From WGMI01 sp041739275 (GTDB lineage Bacteria; Bacteroidota; Bacteroidia; Flavobacteriales; Schleiferiaceae): a stretch of DNA of 42,609 bases. The translations under genes and the position numbers were made by a program. Shown here in pieces: positions 30,945-39,925 of the stretch. The notes under the pieces are model-generated. The model was not told where the DNA came from. It saw only the letters and a list, made by a program, of their open reading frames with translations, and did no database searches. The stretch covers positions 1 to 42,609 of the forward strand of contig JBGSOF010000010.1 in assembly GCA_041739275.1 (NCBI GenBank). The letters run 5' to 3'. Position 1 is the stretch's first letter. Each line of letters opens with the position of its first letter.

Positions 30945-32555
30945 TCAACGACCCATCGAAAGCAAGGTGCGAAACTGTCGGCCGTCTCGAGTGGTGAGCA
31001 CCCCGACAAATAGACCCTTTGGCTCGATCTCCAAGCGCGCCTCACCGTTTTGTAAAATCCACGTTCCCAAACCCCTGCCACTGAGATCGAAGAGATTCAA
31101 CACGGCGTTTTCGAGATTTGTTCCCGCGGCATAAACCACCCCATTCCAGGCGCTCAGCGAAAGTGCATTCCGGGCATTTTCGCGAATGGAAAATCCCTGA
31201 GGCAAAAGAGCGAAATCGCGAAAGACAACCTGCCCGTTGACCATTTGAACATAGGCCGTATCGGTGGTGTATCCCGGGGCGGAAATCTCAATCTGCAAAA
31301 GCAAAGAATCTCGGTCGGCGAACTTAAATCGCCCGTTGAACGAGGTCGTCTCCGAGAACAAACCCGAGAGCTCCGAAACCTGAGAGAGCGGAATGGGCTG
31401 TCCGCTGATCGAATCGACCACCCGCCCCCTCAAATAAGCCGCTCGCCGGTAATCGACCTCTAAAATCCAAAGACCCGTCTGTATGTCTGAGATCAACACG
31501 CGTCCCGAGGGCAACCAGGGATAAGCACCCCATGCGCCGTTAAAACCGTCTCCCGAAAACGAGGGGGAGGTATCGTAGCGGCCCACTTCGACGAGCAAAT
31601 CGGGTTCGTGCGCATCGACAATTTGCACGCCTGCAGTGTAGTAGCTCGTGATGAGATACCCGTCTTTGTAGTGGACATTGTGCGGAATTGTTGAAGGTTC
31701 GACTTCGGTTTTAATTCGATCGACCTCGCCGATATTCTGCAAATCAGAAACATCGTAGGCTCCGATAAACGCCCCGCTCACTTCGTCGGTGGTGAAGAGG
31801 TAGCGGTTGTCGTCGCTAAACCAAGCGTTGTGCGTAAACTGATTGGGGGTGGGATGGGTCGCCAACTGCTGCGGGTTCGCCTTGTTGCTCACATCGATCA
31901 CCGAAAAAAAGCCATTCCACACCGCACTGCCCCAAAGAGTGTCTCCGCGCACCACGCCGTCGTGCAGGTAATAACCGTCAAACATGCCCAAGTAGACGGG
32001 ATTCCAAGGATCGGGGTTCAAATCGAAAATCAAAGCCCCGCCGGCACCCACATCTGCTCCGAAAATGTAACAGATGCCATTCTCGTCTATGTAGAGATTA
32101 TGCGCTGTGCGGAGCGTGTCAAAACCTCCGCCCGGGAGCGGAATTCCCGGCTTGATGTATCGATGCCGCACCTGGCCCGGCAAACCGACGCTGTCCATAT
32201 CGACCAAGAGCAGGCCCGAGGGTTGAGCGTTCGGATTCGAGACCAAATCGTGGGTGGTGTATGCGTAGTGCTGCCAGGTCTTCATGTCGCGCCAAACACT
32301 CGGCGCCCCGGGAATGCGCTCCAGTTCGAGGGGAGCTGTGGGGTCGGTGACATCTACAATTGAGAGTGCATTTCGAAGCCCAATAAGGGCGTACTCTTTG
32401 CCATCGGCCGCGTAGCCCCACACATCAGATGCGTCAGGTACATAATCCAAATGACCCAACATTCGGCTGTTCAAACTGTCGGCGGGTTGCGCGAAAAGGC
32501 CGGCAAAGCCAAAGGCAAACGCGCTCGTAGAGGCAAAGCGAAAGCGAAAATTCAT
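30945..32555 (-). CDS. Choice-of-anchor B family secreted protein
   Basis: Encodes 536 residues. ATG 32555 gives a signal peptide (MNFRFRFASTSAFAFGFAGLFAQ). The body (to about 400) is a beta-propeller of LVIVD type: repeats such as LSIVDVTDPTAP, FSVIDVSNKANP and IGAYDVSDLQNIGEVD, with HDGVV and HNVHY motifs typical of choice-of-anchor B proteins. A carboxypeptidase-regulatory-like beta sandwich follows (LRGRVVDSISGQPIPLSQV, about 425). The C-terminus resembles a type IX sorting domain (LNLFDLSGRGLGTW, then KGLFVGVLTTRDGR). It should reach the surface by T9SS. It follows parC by 52 bases; an own promoter was not identified. Confidence 0.88.
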   Translation of the reverse strand: MNFRFRFASTSAFAFGFAGLFAQPADSLNSRMLGHLDYVPDASDVWGYAADGKEYALIGLRNALSIVDVTDPTAPLELERIPGAPSVWRDMKTWQHYAYTTHDLVSNPNAQPSGLLLVDMDSVGLPGQVRHRYIKPGIPLPGGGFDTLRTAHNLYIDENGICYIFGADVGAGGALIFDLNPDPWNPVYLGMFDGYYLHDGVVRGDTLWGSAVWNGFFSVIDVSNKANPQQLATHPTPNQFTHNAWFSDDNRYLFTTDEVSGAFIGAYDVSDLQNIGEVDRIKTEVEPSTIPHNVHYKDGYLITSYYTAGVQIVDAHEPDLLVEVGRYDTSPSFSGDGFNGAWGAYPWLPSGRVLISDIQTGLWILEVDYRRAAYLRGRVVDSISGQPIPLSQVSELSGLFSETTSFNGRFKFADRDSLLLQIEISAPGYTTDTAYVQMVNGQVVFRDFALLPQGFSIRENARNALSLSAWNGVVYAAGTNLENAVLNLFDLSGRGLGTWILQNGEARLEIEPKGLFVGVLTTRDGRQFRTLLSMGR

Positions 32556-32607
32556 GGGGAGATGGGGGATAAAACACAGAGTCAAACGACCCGGATAAAG
32601 CAAAGGT

Positions 32608-35211
32608 TTAAAATTCGATGGCGATCTGCCCGTCTTCTTCGGCAGTGTAGCCTATGGCTTCGCCCGAATCGGAAACGGCTTCGCCATCGACATCGGCCAA
32701 ATCATCCAGATCGGGCTCTTCGACGAGTTCGGGCAGTTCGAGCTCAATCTTGGCGATGGCCATGCTCGACAATTGATTGCCCGCGGCTTTCCAGCCCTTG
32801 ACGGCCACAAATTCATCCACATCCACCTCCATGGGTTCTTTGAAGGGCTTGCCCGCATCTTGCTCAAATTCAATCTTCAAGCGCGCGCCGGCTCGGTCAA
32901 TCCAATATGTGAGCTTGCTTTCGGGATGTTCGTTAAAGAGTCGATCGGGTTTGGCCGAGGCCTCGGGAACAAATCGCTTGACGAAGTAGCGCTTTTTATT
33001 TCCGTCGAAATACACCAGAGCCACCGGAGCCTCCGTATTCAACTTTGCGAGCACTGCGTGACGTTCGTCGATGTGGAGCGTCCACTCGGGTGCCATGCTC
33101 CGATATCGGCCGTCTGAACAGAGTTCCATCAGCAAATCAGAAGGTCCAAAGCTGCCGAGCAATCGACCGCGGGCTTCGGCATTGAGCCTCAATACGCTCT
33201 CGTCGAACCAAATTTTCCGAGCGCCTAAGGTCGAAGCTCCTTGTTGCCTGAGTTCGACTTTTCGAACGGGATACCTCGTGGCCAAATTGCCTTTGGAACT
33301 GCGAGAGCGGATGGCCATACCCGCAAAATCGATTTCGACTTTGGGCTTCCTCAAGCCCTTTCCCGCCCGCAGATGAACGGTGACTTGTTCGGCTTCACCA
33401 TTGGCATTTGCACTTAGATACAGCACTTTAGAACCGGGACTACCCTGAGTGAGGTCGTAGGCTTTATCTCGTGTCACCCCCGTTACGGCAAAGCGCTTCA
33501 TAAACGATCGCTGGCTGGAGCCATCGAGGTAAATCAGGTTGTAGACCGTGCGTTCGTCTCCTTTTCGGTACACCGCCACGTGCAGGATATCGGCCCCGAC
33601 AAAGGTTTTTTGATCGACTTTGGTGACGGTCATCACGCCGTTGGCGCATATGGTGATGATGTCGTCGAGATCGGAACATTCGCATACAAATTCGTCTTTC
33701 TTGAGCCCCATCCCCACAAAACCTTCAGCGCGGTTTACGTAGAGCTTGGCGTTGGCCATGGCGACTTCTGTGGCCTTGATGCCGTCGAATCTGCGAATTT
33801 CGGTGCGCCGCGGATGGCTCGCCCCATATTTGCGCTTGAGTGTTTGGAACCAAGCGATGGCGTAGCGGGTCAATTGAGAGAGATCGGCCCGAAGCGCTTC
33901 CATATCGCCTTCGAGCTTGAGCAAGTGTTCGTCGGCCTTGGTCGAGTCGAACCTGGAAATTCGCTTGATTTTGATCTCGGTCAACTTGGCGATGTCGGCC
34001 TCGGTGATCTCGCGCAAGAGGCTTCCCAAATGCGGTTCGAGACCTTTTCGAATGCGGTCGAGGACTTCTTCCCAAGTCTCGGCTTCTTCGATGTCGCGAT
34101 ACACCCGCTCTTCGATAAAAATGCGCTCGAGGCTGGCGAAATGCCATTGCTCGGCCAGCTCTTCGAGCCGAATTTCGAGGTCTCTCTTGAGCAGTTCACG
34201 GGTTCTTTCGGTGCTTCGCCTCAAGACTTCGCGCACTCCGATAAATTCGGGGCGATCTCGATGCACCACGCAGCAGATGGGCGAAATCGAGACTTCGCAA
34301 TCGGTAAAGGCATAGAGGGCGTCGATGGTCTTGTCGGGCGAAACTCCCGGGGGGAGGTGAATGAGAATTTCGGCGTTCTCCGCTGTGTTGTCCTCGATCT
34401 TCTTGATTTTGATCTTGCCCTTTTCGTTGGCTTTCAAAATACTCTCAATCAGGCCGGTGGTATGCGTTCCGAAGGGGATTTCCGAGATCAGCAAACTGCG
34501 ATTTCCGATGTCGGCGATGCGCGCCCGAATCCGAACTTTTCCGCCGCGAATGCCTTCTTGGTAGTTTTCGACGTCGACCAGACCACCGGTCAAAAAATCG
34601 GGGTACAGCTCAAAATCGCGCTCCTCGAGTATGGCTACCGAAGCATCGCAGAGCTCGTTAAAATTGTGCGGGAGAATTCGCGTCGAAAGCCCGACGGCAA
34701 TGCCTTCGACTCCTTGGGCCAGCAAGAGGGGAAAGCGAACAGGAAAACTGATGGGTTCCTTTCCCCTGCCGTCGTAGGAAGCTTGCCATTCCGTGGTCTT
34801 GGAGTTGTACACCACCTCGAGGGCAAAAGCCGTGAGCCTGGCCTCGATATAGCGGGGTGCCGCGGCCGAATCGCCGGTCAACACGTTTCCCCAGTTGCCT
34901 TGACAATCGATGAGCAACTCTTTTTGCCCGAGCTGAACCAAGGCATCTCCAATCGAAGCATCTCCGTGGGGGTGAAACTTCATGGTATGTCCAATCAGAT
35001 TCGCCACTTTGTGATACCGGCCGTCGTGCAGTTCGTCAAGTGCGTGCAAAAGCCTGCGCTGAACGGGTTTGAGACCGTCGTCGAGCAAGGGCACCGCGCG
35101 TTCGAGAATTACGTAGGAGGCATAGTCGAGAAAGTAATCCTGATACATCCCCGACACCTTGATCGTTCGACTCCCTAAGGTCGATTCAAGATTCGGTTCA
35201 TTCAAATCCAT
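32608..35211 (-). CDS. parC: DNA topoisomerase IV subunit A
   Basis: Encodes 867 residues. The breakage-reunion domain has HPHGDASIGDAL (80-91), corresponding to the quinolone-resistance region with Ser86, and the catalytic Tyr121 in AAAPRYIEARLT. The middle holds the coiled-coil tower and C-gate, and the last 350 residues a degenerate beta-pinwheel and an acidic tail (about 820-867). I call it ParC rather than GyrA because the pinwheel lacks the GyrA-box and it is linked to a ParE-type B subunit. It overlaps the small membrane protein gene by 14 bases. Confidence 0.9.
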   Translation of the reverse strand: MDLNEPNLESTLGSRTIKVSGMYQDYFLDYASYVILERAVPLLDDGLKPVQRRLLHALDELHDGRYHKVANLIGHTMKFHPHGDASIGDALVQLGQKELLIDCQGNWGNVLTGDSAAAPRYIEARLTAFALEVVYNSKTTEWQASYDGRGKEPISFPVRFPLLLAQGVEGIAVGLSTRILPHNFNELCDASVAILEERDFELYPDFLTGGLVDVENYQEGIRGGKVRIRARIADIGNRSLLISEIPFGTHTTGLIESILKANEKGKIKIKKIEDNTAENAEILIHLPPGVSPDKTIDALYAFTDCEVSISPICCVVHRDRPEFIGVREVLRRSTERTRELLKRDLEIRLEELAEQWHFASLERIFIEERVYRDIEEAETWEEVLDRIRKGLEPHLGSLLREITEADIAKLTEIKIKRISRFDSTKADEHLLKLEGDMEALRADLSQLTRYAIAWFQTLKRKYGASHPRRTEIRRFDGIKATEVAMANAKLYVNRAEGFVGMGLKKDEFVCECSDLDDIITICANGVMTVTKVDQKTFVGADILHVAVYRKGDERTVYNLIYLDGSSQRSFMKRFAVTGVTRDKAYDLTQGSPGSKVLYLSANANGEAEQVTVHLRAGKGLRKPKVEIDFAGMAIRSRSSKGNLATRYPVRKVELRQQGASTLGARKIWFDESVLRLNAEARGRLLGSFGPSDLLMELCSDGRYRSMAPEWTLHIDERHAVLAKLNTEAPVALVYFDGNKKRYFVKRFVPEASAKPDRLFNEHPESKLTYWIDRAGARLKIEFEQDAGKPFKEPMEVDVDEFVAVKGWKAAGNQLSSMAIAKIELELPELVEEPDLDDLADVDGEAVSDSGEAIGYTAEEDGQIAIEF

Positions 35212-35692
35212 GTTCGGGCTTCGAGTTCTGTAGTTCGTTGTTTCGTTTGAGGACGCCCCTCAGAGATCGTTCGACATCGCGAAGTTCGATCCGCCGCAGA
35301 TAAGAAGCGGGGATTCTCACTTTTTTTACGCTCCCGTCTTTGCTCTCGATTAAGAGGGCGATGGTTCTGCGCAAGGGCCAGCGCTCGATCTCAAAATTTT
35401 TGAGTTTTCGCTTGGGGAATTCGGTGTGTTTGACAAAAGCGGGAGAAAAAGGCTGCAAAAAAGGCTCTTTGGCGGTCAAAATCAACACTTCGCCATCGCT
35501 GTCGAAATCGAAGACCGGCAGCCCTCGATACACGAGGAAAAAGATCAAGGCAAAGGCCAGCAGCGAAATCCATTTCCATGCACTCCAAGAGCCGGGGAGG
35601 TTCATGAGGATGAGACCCGACAGCAAAGACGCGAGGATCAGCAAATAAGCCAGTTGCTGTATTCGATATCGCGGACGGGTGTGTATCCTCAT
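35198..35692 (-). CDS. Small membrane protein between parE and parC
   Basis: Encodes 164 residues. Two hydrophobic segments (about 13-32 and 38-56) form a hairpin, followed by a soluble, basic domain with a VFDFDSDGEVLILTAKEP strand region and helical, charged C-terminus. No recognised domain or catalytic motif. It overlaps parE by four bases (ATGA) and parC by 14, so it is translated as part of the topoisomerase IV operon; I recall a similar small gene at this position in other Bacteroidota. Function unknown. Confidence 0.72.
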   Translation of the reverse strand: MRIHTRPRYRIQQLAYLLILASLLSGLILMNLPGSWSAWKWISLLAFALIFFLVYRGLPVFDFDSDGEVLILTAKEPFLQPFSPAFVKHTEFPKRKLKNFEIERWPLRRTIALLIESKDGSVKKVRIPASYLRRIELRDVERSLRGVLKRNNELQNSKPEHGFE

Positions 35693-37536
35693 GCCAACTC
35701 GGCGATCAAGTCTTTTTCGACGCGCAGGTTTTCGATGATGTACTGCTGCCTCTCGGGGGAGTTTTTCCCCATATAAAATTCGAGAATTTGCTCGATGGTT
35801 TGGTCTTTTGACAACAAAACGGGTTCGAGCCGAATGTCGGCACCAATAAAATGCTTGAACTCATCGGGAGAAATTTCGCCGAGTCCCTTGAATCGGGTAA
35901 TCTCGTTTTTGGCCCCCAGTTCGAGCACGGCCGCGCGTTTTTCTTCTTCAGAATAACAATAGCGCGTTTCTTTTCGATTTCTCACCCGAAACAAGGGGGT
36001 TTGCAAAATGTGCAAATGTCCCTCTTTGACGAGTTCGGGGAAGAATTGTAAAAAGAACGTGAGCAGCAACAAGCGAATGTGCATTCCGTCGACGTCGGCA
36101 TCGGTAGCGACCACCACATTGTTGTAGCGGAGGGTCTCCAATCCGTCTTCGATGTCAAGGGCCGACTGCAACAAGTTGAACTCCTCATTTTCGTAGACCA
36201 CTTTTTTACTTAGGCCGTAGCAGTTCAATGGCTTGCCCTTTAAACTGAAAACAGCTTGAGTATTGACGTCCCTCGATTTGGTGATCGAACCCGAGGCCGA
36301 ATCTCCTTCGGTGATGAACAAAGTCGTTTCGAGCCTTCGCTCGTGTTTGCTGTCGTTGTAGTGTACCCTGCAGTCTCGCAATTTGCGGTTGTGAAGGCTG
36401 GCCTTTTTAGCGCGTTCTCGAGCCAGTTTTTGAATCCCGGCTAGATCTTTTCGCTCGCGCTCGGCGCGCAGAATTTTTCTCAAAATCGCCTCAGCCACTT
36501 CGGGCTCTCGGTGCAAGAAATTGTCGAGTTGGGTCTTGACGAAATCGACCACAAAGGTGCGCACGGTGACGAGGCCGGGACCCATTTCGCTCGAACCCAA
36601 TTTAGTTTTGGTCTGGGACTCAAAAACGGGTTCGATCACTTTTAAACTGATCGCGGCCACCACGCTTTGGCGTATGTCTGCCGCTTCGAAATTCTTGTTG
36701 TAAAACTCGCGCAGTGTTTTGACGAGTCCTTCTCGAAAAGCCGCTTGGTGAGTTCCGCCCTGTGTGGTGTGCTGCCCGTTTACAAAACTGTGATATTGTT
36801 CGCTTTGCGATCGATCGCTATGGGTGATGGCGATTTCGATGTCCTCCCCTTTCAGATGAATAATCGGGTGCATCACGGGGCCGTCGAGCTGGTCTTCGAG
36901 CAGGTCGCGCAGGCCATTTTCGGAGGCGAACTTGGTGCCGTTGTAGGCAATCGTCAGGCCTGTGTTCAGGTAGACATAAAAGCGGAGCATGCGCTCGATG
37001 TACTCGTCGAGAAATCGGTAGTTGCGAAAAATCTGCGGATCGGGACTAAAGACGACTTCGGTTCCCGACTTCTGCTTGCTTTCGGCAGAGGCCCCTGCCT
37101 CGATCAATTCACCGCGTTCAAAGACGGCTGTTCGACCGAGCCCGTCGCGATAAGCCGAAACCTCAAAACGCTGGCTTAAAGCATTGACGGCTTTCAAACC
37201 GACCCCGTTTAAACCGACCGACTTCTTAAAAGCCTGGCTGTCGTATTTGGCGCCGGTATTGATTTTCGAAACCACGTCGACGAGCTTTCCCAAGGGGATT
37301 CCGCGACCGTAATCGCGCACCTTTACGGCCGTTTCGTCGATTCGAAGTTCGATGCTGCGCCCATTGCCCATCACAAATTCGTCGATCGAATTGTCGAGGA
37401 CTTCTTTGAGTAAGATGTAAATGCCGTCGTCGGGCGAAGTTCCGTCCCCGAGTTTTCCAATGTACATGCCCGGCCTCAGGCGGATGTGCTCTTTCCAATC
37501 GAGCGACCGGATGCTCTCTTCGTTGTAGTTCGTCAT
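35689..37536 (-). CDS. parE: DNA topoisomerase IV subunit B
   Basis: Encodes 615 residues. The GHKL ATPase has EVLDNSIDE (45-53), DYGRGIP (75-81) and GLNGVGLKAVNA (108-119). The transducer contains QTKTKLG (308-314). The TOPRIM domain has EGDSAS (410-415) and DADVDG (479-484) for metal binding. The length, without the 170-residue insert of Gram-negative GyrB, fits ParE. With ParC it decatenates replicated chromosomes. It is the first gene of the operon; upstream, TACTTTCC eight bases before the ATG is a weak -7 candidate. Confidence 0.94.
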   Translation of the reverse strand: MTNYNEESIRSLDWKEHIRLRPGMYIGKLGDGTSPDDGIYILLKEVLDNSIDEFVMGNGRSIELRIDETAVKVRDYGRGIPLGKLVDVVSKINTGAKYDSQAFKKSVGLNGVGLKAVNALSQRFEVSAYRDGLGRTAVFERGELIEAGASAESKQKSGTEVVFSPDPQIFRNYRFLDEYIERMLRFYVYLNTGLTIAYNGTKFASENGLRDLLEDQLDGPVMHPIIHLKGEDIEIAITHSDRSQSEQYHSFVNGQHTTQGGTHQAAFREGLVKTLREFYNKNFEAADIRQSVVAAISLKVIEPVFESQTKTKLGSSEMGPGLVTVRTFVVDFVKTQLDNFLHREPEVAEAILRKILRAERERKDLAGIQKLARERAKKASLHNRKLRDCRVHYNDSKHERRLETTLFITEGDSASGSITKSRDVNTQAVFSLKGKPLNCYGLSKKVVYENEEFNLLQSALDIEDGLETLRYNNVVVATDADVDGMHIRLLLLTFFLQFFPELVKEGHLHILQTPLFRVRNRKETRYCYSEEEKRAAVLELGAKNEITRFKGLGEISPDEFKHFIGADIRLEPVLLSKDQTIEQILEFYMGKNSPERQQYIIENLRVEKDLIAELA

Positions 37537-37695
37537 CTAAAGAGGGAAAGTAAGACCTAGAACGGCTTTTGCCTCAAGGCCCCAAAACGGATTATGAACA
37601 AACTGCCCACAAAACAAGACGCGCCTGCCCTGTGGAAACTCGAGCAAGGCCGATCGCGGACTTGTGCGAAGCGTTTTTAAAGCTCTGTATTATGC

Positions 37696-38787
37696 TTAGA
37701 CGTTAAAACGGAAGTGCATCACATCTCCGTCTCGAACCACGTATTCCTTTCCTTCTACGCGCAATTTGCCCGCGTCTTTGACCGCCGCTTCGCTGCCAAA
37801 CTTCACATAATCTTCGAAACCAATTACTTCGGCTCGAATAAAACCTTTTTCAAAGTCTGTGTGAATCACCGCCGCGGCCTGTGGGGCGGTGTTGCCCTTG
37901 TAAATGGTCCAAGCCCGAACTTCTTTTTCGCCCGCTGTAAAATAGGTTTGGAGATTCAGCAGTTCGTACGCCATGCGAATCAGCCGGTTGACCCCGGGTT
38001 CTTCGAGGCCGATTTCAGATAAAAAAAGTTGTTTTTCTTCATAGGTCTCCAGATCGGCAATGTCTGCTTCGGTGGCGACGGCCAGCACCAATACGGGGGC
38101 TGATTCAGTTTTGACCGCTTCGCGCACCGCATCGACATACGCATTGCCCTTGGCCGCAGAGGCCTCGTCCACGTTGCAGACGTAGAGCACGGGCTTAGAA
38201 GTGAGCAGTTGAAAACCTTCCACCTCAGCCATCTCGTCGGCATTCAGCTCCATCGATCGCAAATTGAGCCCTCTTTCCAAATGCGCGGTGCAGCGCTTGA
38301 GCAAGTCGAGTTCTCTCTGGGCGTCTTTATTGCCTGCTTTGGCGGCACGGGCGGCTTTGTCGAGCCGTTTTTCGATGCTTTCGAGGTCTTTGAACTGCAA
38401 TTCGGTGTCGATGATGTCTTTGTCGCGCAGCGGGTTGACTCCGCCTTCGACGTGGGTGATGTTGTCGTTGTCGAAACAGCGCAGAACGTGTAGAATGGCG
38501 TTGGTTTCGCGAATGTTGGCGAGAAACTGATTTCCCAGTCCCTCTCCTTTGCTCGCGCCTTTAACCAAACCTGCGATGTCGACGATTTCGACCGAAGCGG
38601 GAAGCACCCTCTGGGGTTTTACGATCGTTTCGAGCGCAGTCAACCTCGGGTCGGGCACGATGACGGTGCCGATGTTGGGCTCGATGGTACAGAAGGGAAA
38701 GTTCGCTGCCTGAGCTTTGGCGCTGGAGAGGCAGTTAAAAAGAGTGGATTTGCCTACGTTTGGCAGGCCTACGATTCCGCATTTCAT
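37696..38787 (-). CDS. ychF: YchF/OLA1-type ATPase
   Basis: Encodes 363 residues. The P-loop is GLPNVGKST (7-15), switch II is DIAGLVKGASKGEGLGNQFL (core DIAGLVKGAS), and the base-recognition motif is NVDE instead of NKxD, which explains ATP rather than GTP preference in this family. The C-terminal TGS-like domain starts near GEKEVRAWTIYKG. The protein binds ribosomes and affects stress responses. The conserved N-terminus MKCGIVGLPNVGKST fixes the start at 38787. A TACCTTCG box lies five bases upstream. The gene is divergent from the small helical protein. Confidence 0.97.
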   Translation of the reverse strand: MKCGIVGLPNVGKSTLFNCLSSAKAQAANFPFCTIEPNIGTVIVPDPRLTALETIVKPQRVLPASVEIVDIAGLVKGASKGEGLGNQFLANIRETNAILHVLRCFDNDNITHVEGGVNPLRDKDIIDTELQFKDLESIEKRLDKAARAAKAGNKDAQRELDLLKRCTAHLERGLNLRSMELNADEMAEVEGFQLLTSKPVLYVCNVDEASAAKGNAYVDAVREAVKTESAPVLVLAVATEADIADLETYEEKQLFLSEIGLEEPGVNRLIRMAYELLNLQTYFTAGEKEVRAWTIYKGNTAPQAAAVIHTDFEKGFIRAEVIGFEDYVKFGSEAAVKDAGKLRVEGKEYVVRDGDVMHFRFNV

Positions 38788-38792
38788 GGGCG

Positions 38793-38800
38793 CGAAGGTA
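38793..38800 (-). promoter_or_regulatory. -7-like box (TACCTTCG) of ychF
   Basis: One mismatch to TAnnTTTG, five bases before a start codon that is fixed by family conservation. With the usual start 4-7 bases after the box, the ychF transcript would begin at or next to the ATG. Confidence 0.5.
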
Positions 38801-38818
38801 ATCTCTCCGGCTCGGGCT

Positions 38819-38851
38819 TTTGGCTCGGACTTGAGGTCGTGCGTACCTTGA
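38819..38851 (+). promoter_or_regulatory. Candidate promoter of the small helical protein gene
   Basis: TTTG (38819-38822), 21 bases, then TACCTTGA (38844-38851), close to the Bacteroidota -33/-7 pattern. It lies about 40 bases before ATG 38891, a conventional leader length, unlike the short-leader genes nearby. Confidence 0.45.
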
Positions 38852-38890
38852 ACCCTCTTTAAATTGAAACCCTCAAATCCACATCACCCT

Positions 38891-39292
38891 ATGGAAAACA
38901 CCAATCACCAATTGAAAGAAGCCGCGGAGCAGAGCGGTCAAGAGGTTCGCGAGATGCTCGCAAAACTTCAAGCTACGGCAGAGCAAAAAGGCGGAGAGCT
39001 GAGTGCTAAGGCGAAAGAACTGATGGCTGAGCTCGAAGAAAAGGCGCGTGAATTGGGAGACGACGGCCGCGAGTGGAGCGACAAGGCTTTGGCTGAGACC
39101 GGCAAGGCGTTCGATCGCATTTCACTGAGCGCGAAGAATCTCTGGAGCGAACTCGACGAAAACACCGAGGATTTGCAACAGGGCGTGCACAGTTTTTGGG
39201 CCAAGACCAAGGCTTTTGCCGCCGACAAATGGAACGACCTCCGCGACTCACTCGACATGGACGAGGAAGATCAGAACGAAAAGAAGGCGTAA
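38891..39292 (+). CDS. Small amphipathic helical protein
   Basis: Encodes 133 residues, almost entirely charged and helical, with no signal peptide. Repeated heptad/11-mer-like blocks (GGELSAKAKELMAELEEKAREL, then ALAETGKAFDRI, then FAADKWNDLRDSL) resemble LEA-like, apolipoprotein-like or YtxH-type stress proteins, but no family can be named with confidence. The acidic tail (DMDEEDQNEKK) is followed by a short CGTCCC/GGGACG hairpin and then a strong palindrome that may terminate transcription. ATG 38891 is preferred to the in-frame TTG 38864. Confidence 0.72.
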   Translation: MENTNHQLKEAAEQSGQEVREMLAKLQATAEQKGGELSAKAKELMAELEEKARELGDDGREWSDKALAETGKAFDRISLSAKNLWSELDENTEDLQQGVHSFWAKTKAFAADKWNDLRDSLDMDEEDQNEKKA

Positions 39293-39333
39293 ACGTCCCT
39301 TGGGACGCGGGCTATCCGATCTGTAGACCATCC

Positions 39334-39365
39334 AATGTCACGAGCCTCCCGGCTCGTGACATTTT
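39334..39365 (+). terminator. Strong palindrome, likely terminator / REP-like element
   Basis: A perfect 13-base stem AATGTCACGAGCC/GGCTCGTGACATT closes a TCCC loop and is followed by TTAA. The T run is short, so termination is plausible but not certain. It also lies just beyond the end of the decayed transposase at 39377, where REP-associated transposases often carry palindromes. A degenerate copy (GAGCCTCC-n2-GCTCGTG) is at 42497-42513. Confidence 0.65.
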
Positions 39366-39376
39366 AAAAGAATATT

Positions 39377-39615
39377 TCAAAAAAACATCTGTATTTCAGA
39401 CAATCCCAAGAAACCCTTCAACGCCTGAAACCGGGCTGCACTGCTGTATATTCAATTTTCCGGCTTATCGACAGATCCCGACTTGACCGGATTGTAGTGG
39501 ATGTAATTTAATACTCTAAAAAAATATACCCCGACCCGATTTTAATCGGTTTGTTGTCCTGTCTCCAAAATTGCCCTTCTGCACATTGCTCTTGCGCTCC
39601 GCTACTCGCTGAAAT
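39377..39615 (-). pseudogene. Remnant of a Y1/REP-associated (IS200-like) transposase
   Basis: Only the C-terminal third is readable on the minus strand. One frame near 39530-39615 gives GQFWRQDNKPIKI; a second frame (39511-39377) gives LNYIHYNPVKSGSVDKPEN, a stop, then IYSSAARFQALKGFLGL. Together they reproduce the family ending: FWQQDNxPIE, LNYIHxNPVxxGxV, PEDWxYSSA. The stop at 39452-39454 is a TGA at the position of the conserved Trp, and a frameshift joins the two parts. The catalytic HUH and Tyr regions are gone. It is therefore a fossil of a transposase, possibly the one that mobilised the REP-like palindromes here. Confidence 0.85.
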
Positions 39616-39925
39616 AAGAATGGGCTCTTTTAGGCATACGTCGTTTTATTTACCGTAATTTTTCTCGCGTTCATCCCGGCACTCATCATATTGACATGGT
39701 CTGGAGAAGGAGCTAAAAAACCATTCATTCTGACTTGGATAAATGGGGACAGCGGAAATTTCTGGTGATTATCTAAATCGAGGATTTTCTCTATTGATTG
39801 AAACTATGATAGTTGAAACTCCTGGGTGAAGATTAAGGGAGATCGATGAATTTCGTAGATAGCTATTGACCCGAGAGCCAGTTCTAGACGTTCGCAACAA
39901 ACAAGGTGTCCGAAAATTCTACCGC
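39616..39925. other. Gene-free, AT-richer spacer
   Basis: I see no gene, tRNA or strong hairpin in these 310 bases. All frames are short and broken. Composition is more AT-rich than the flanking genes. It may include more distant parts of the decayed transposase, but no recognisable motif remains. Confidence 0.4.

Noticed and set aside
33580..35178. 532-codon open frame antisense to parC
   Set aside because: Entirely inside parC and without recognisable motifs; the parC frame is certain from the catalytic Tyr and gyrase-fold motifs.
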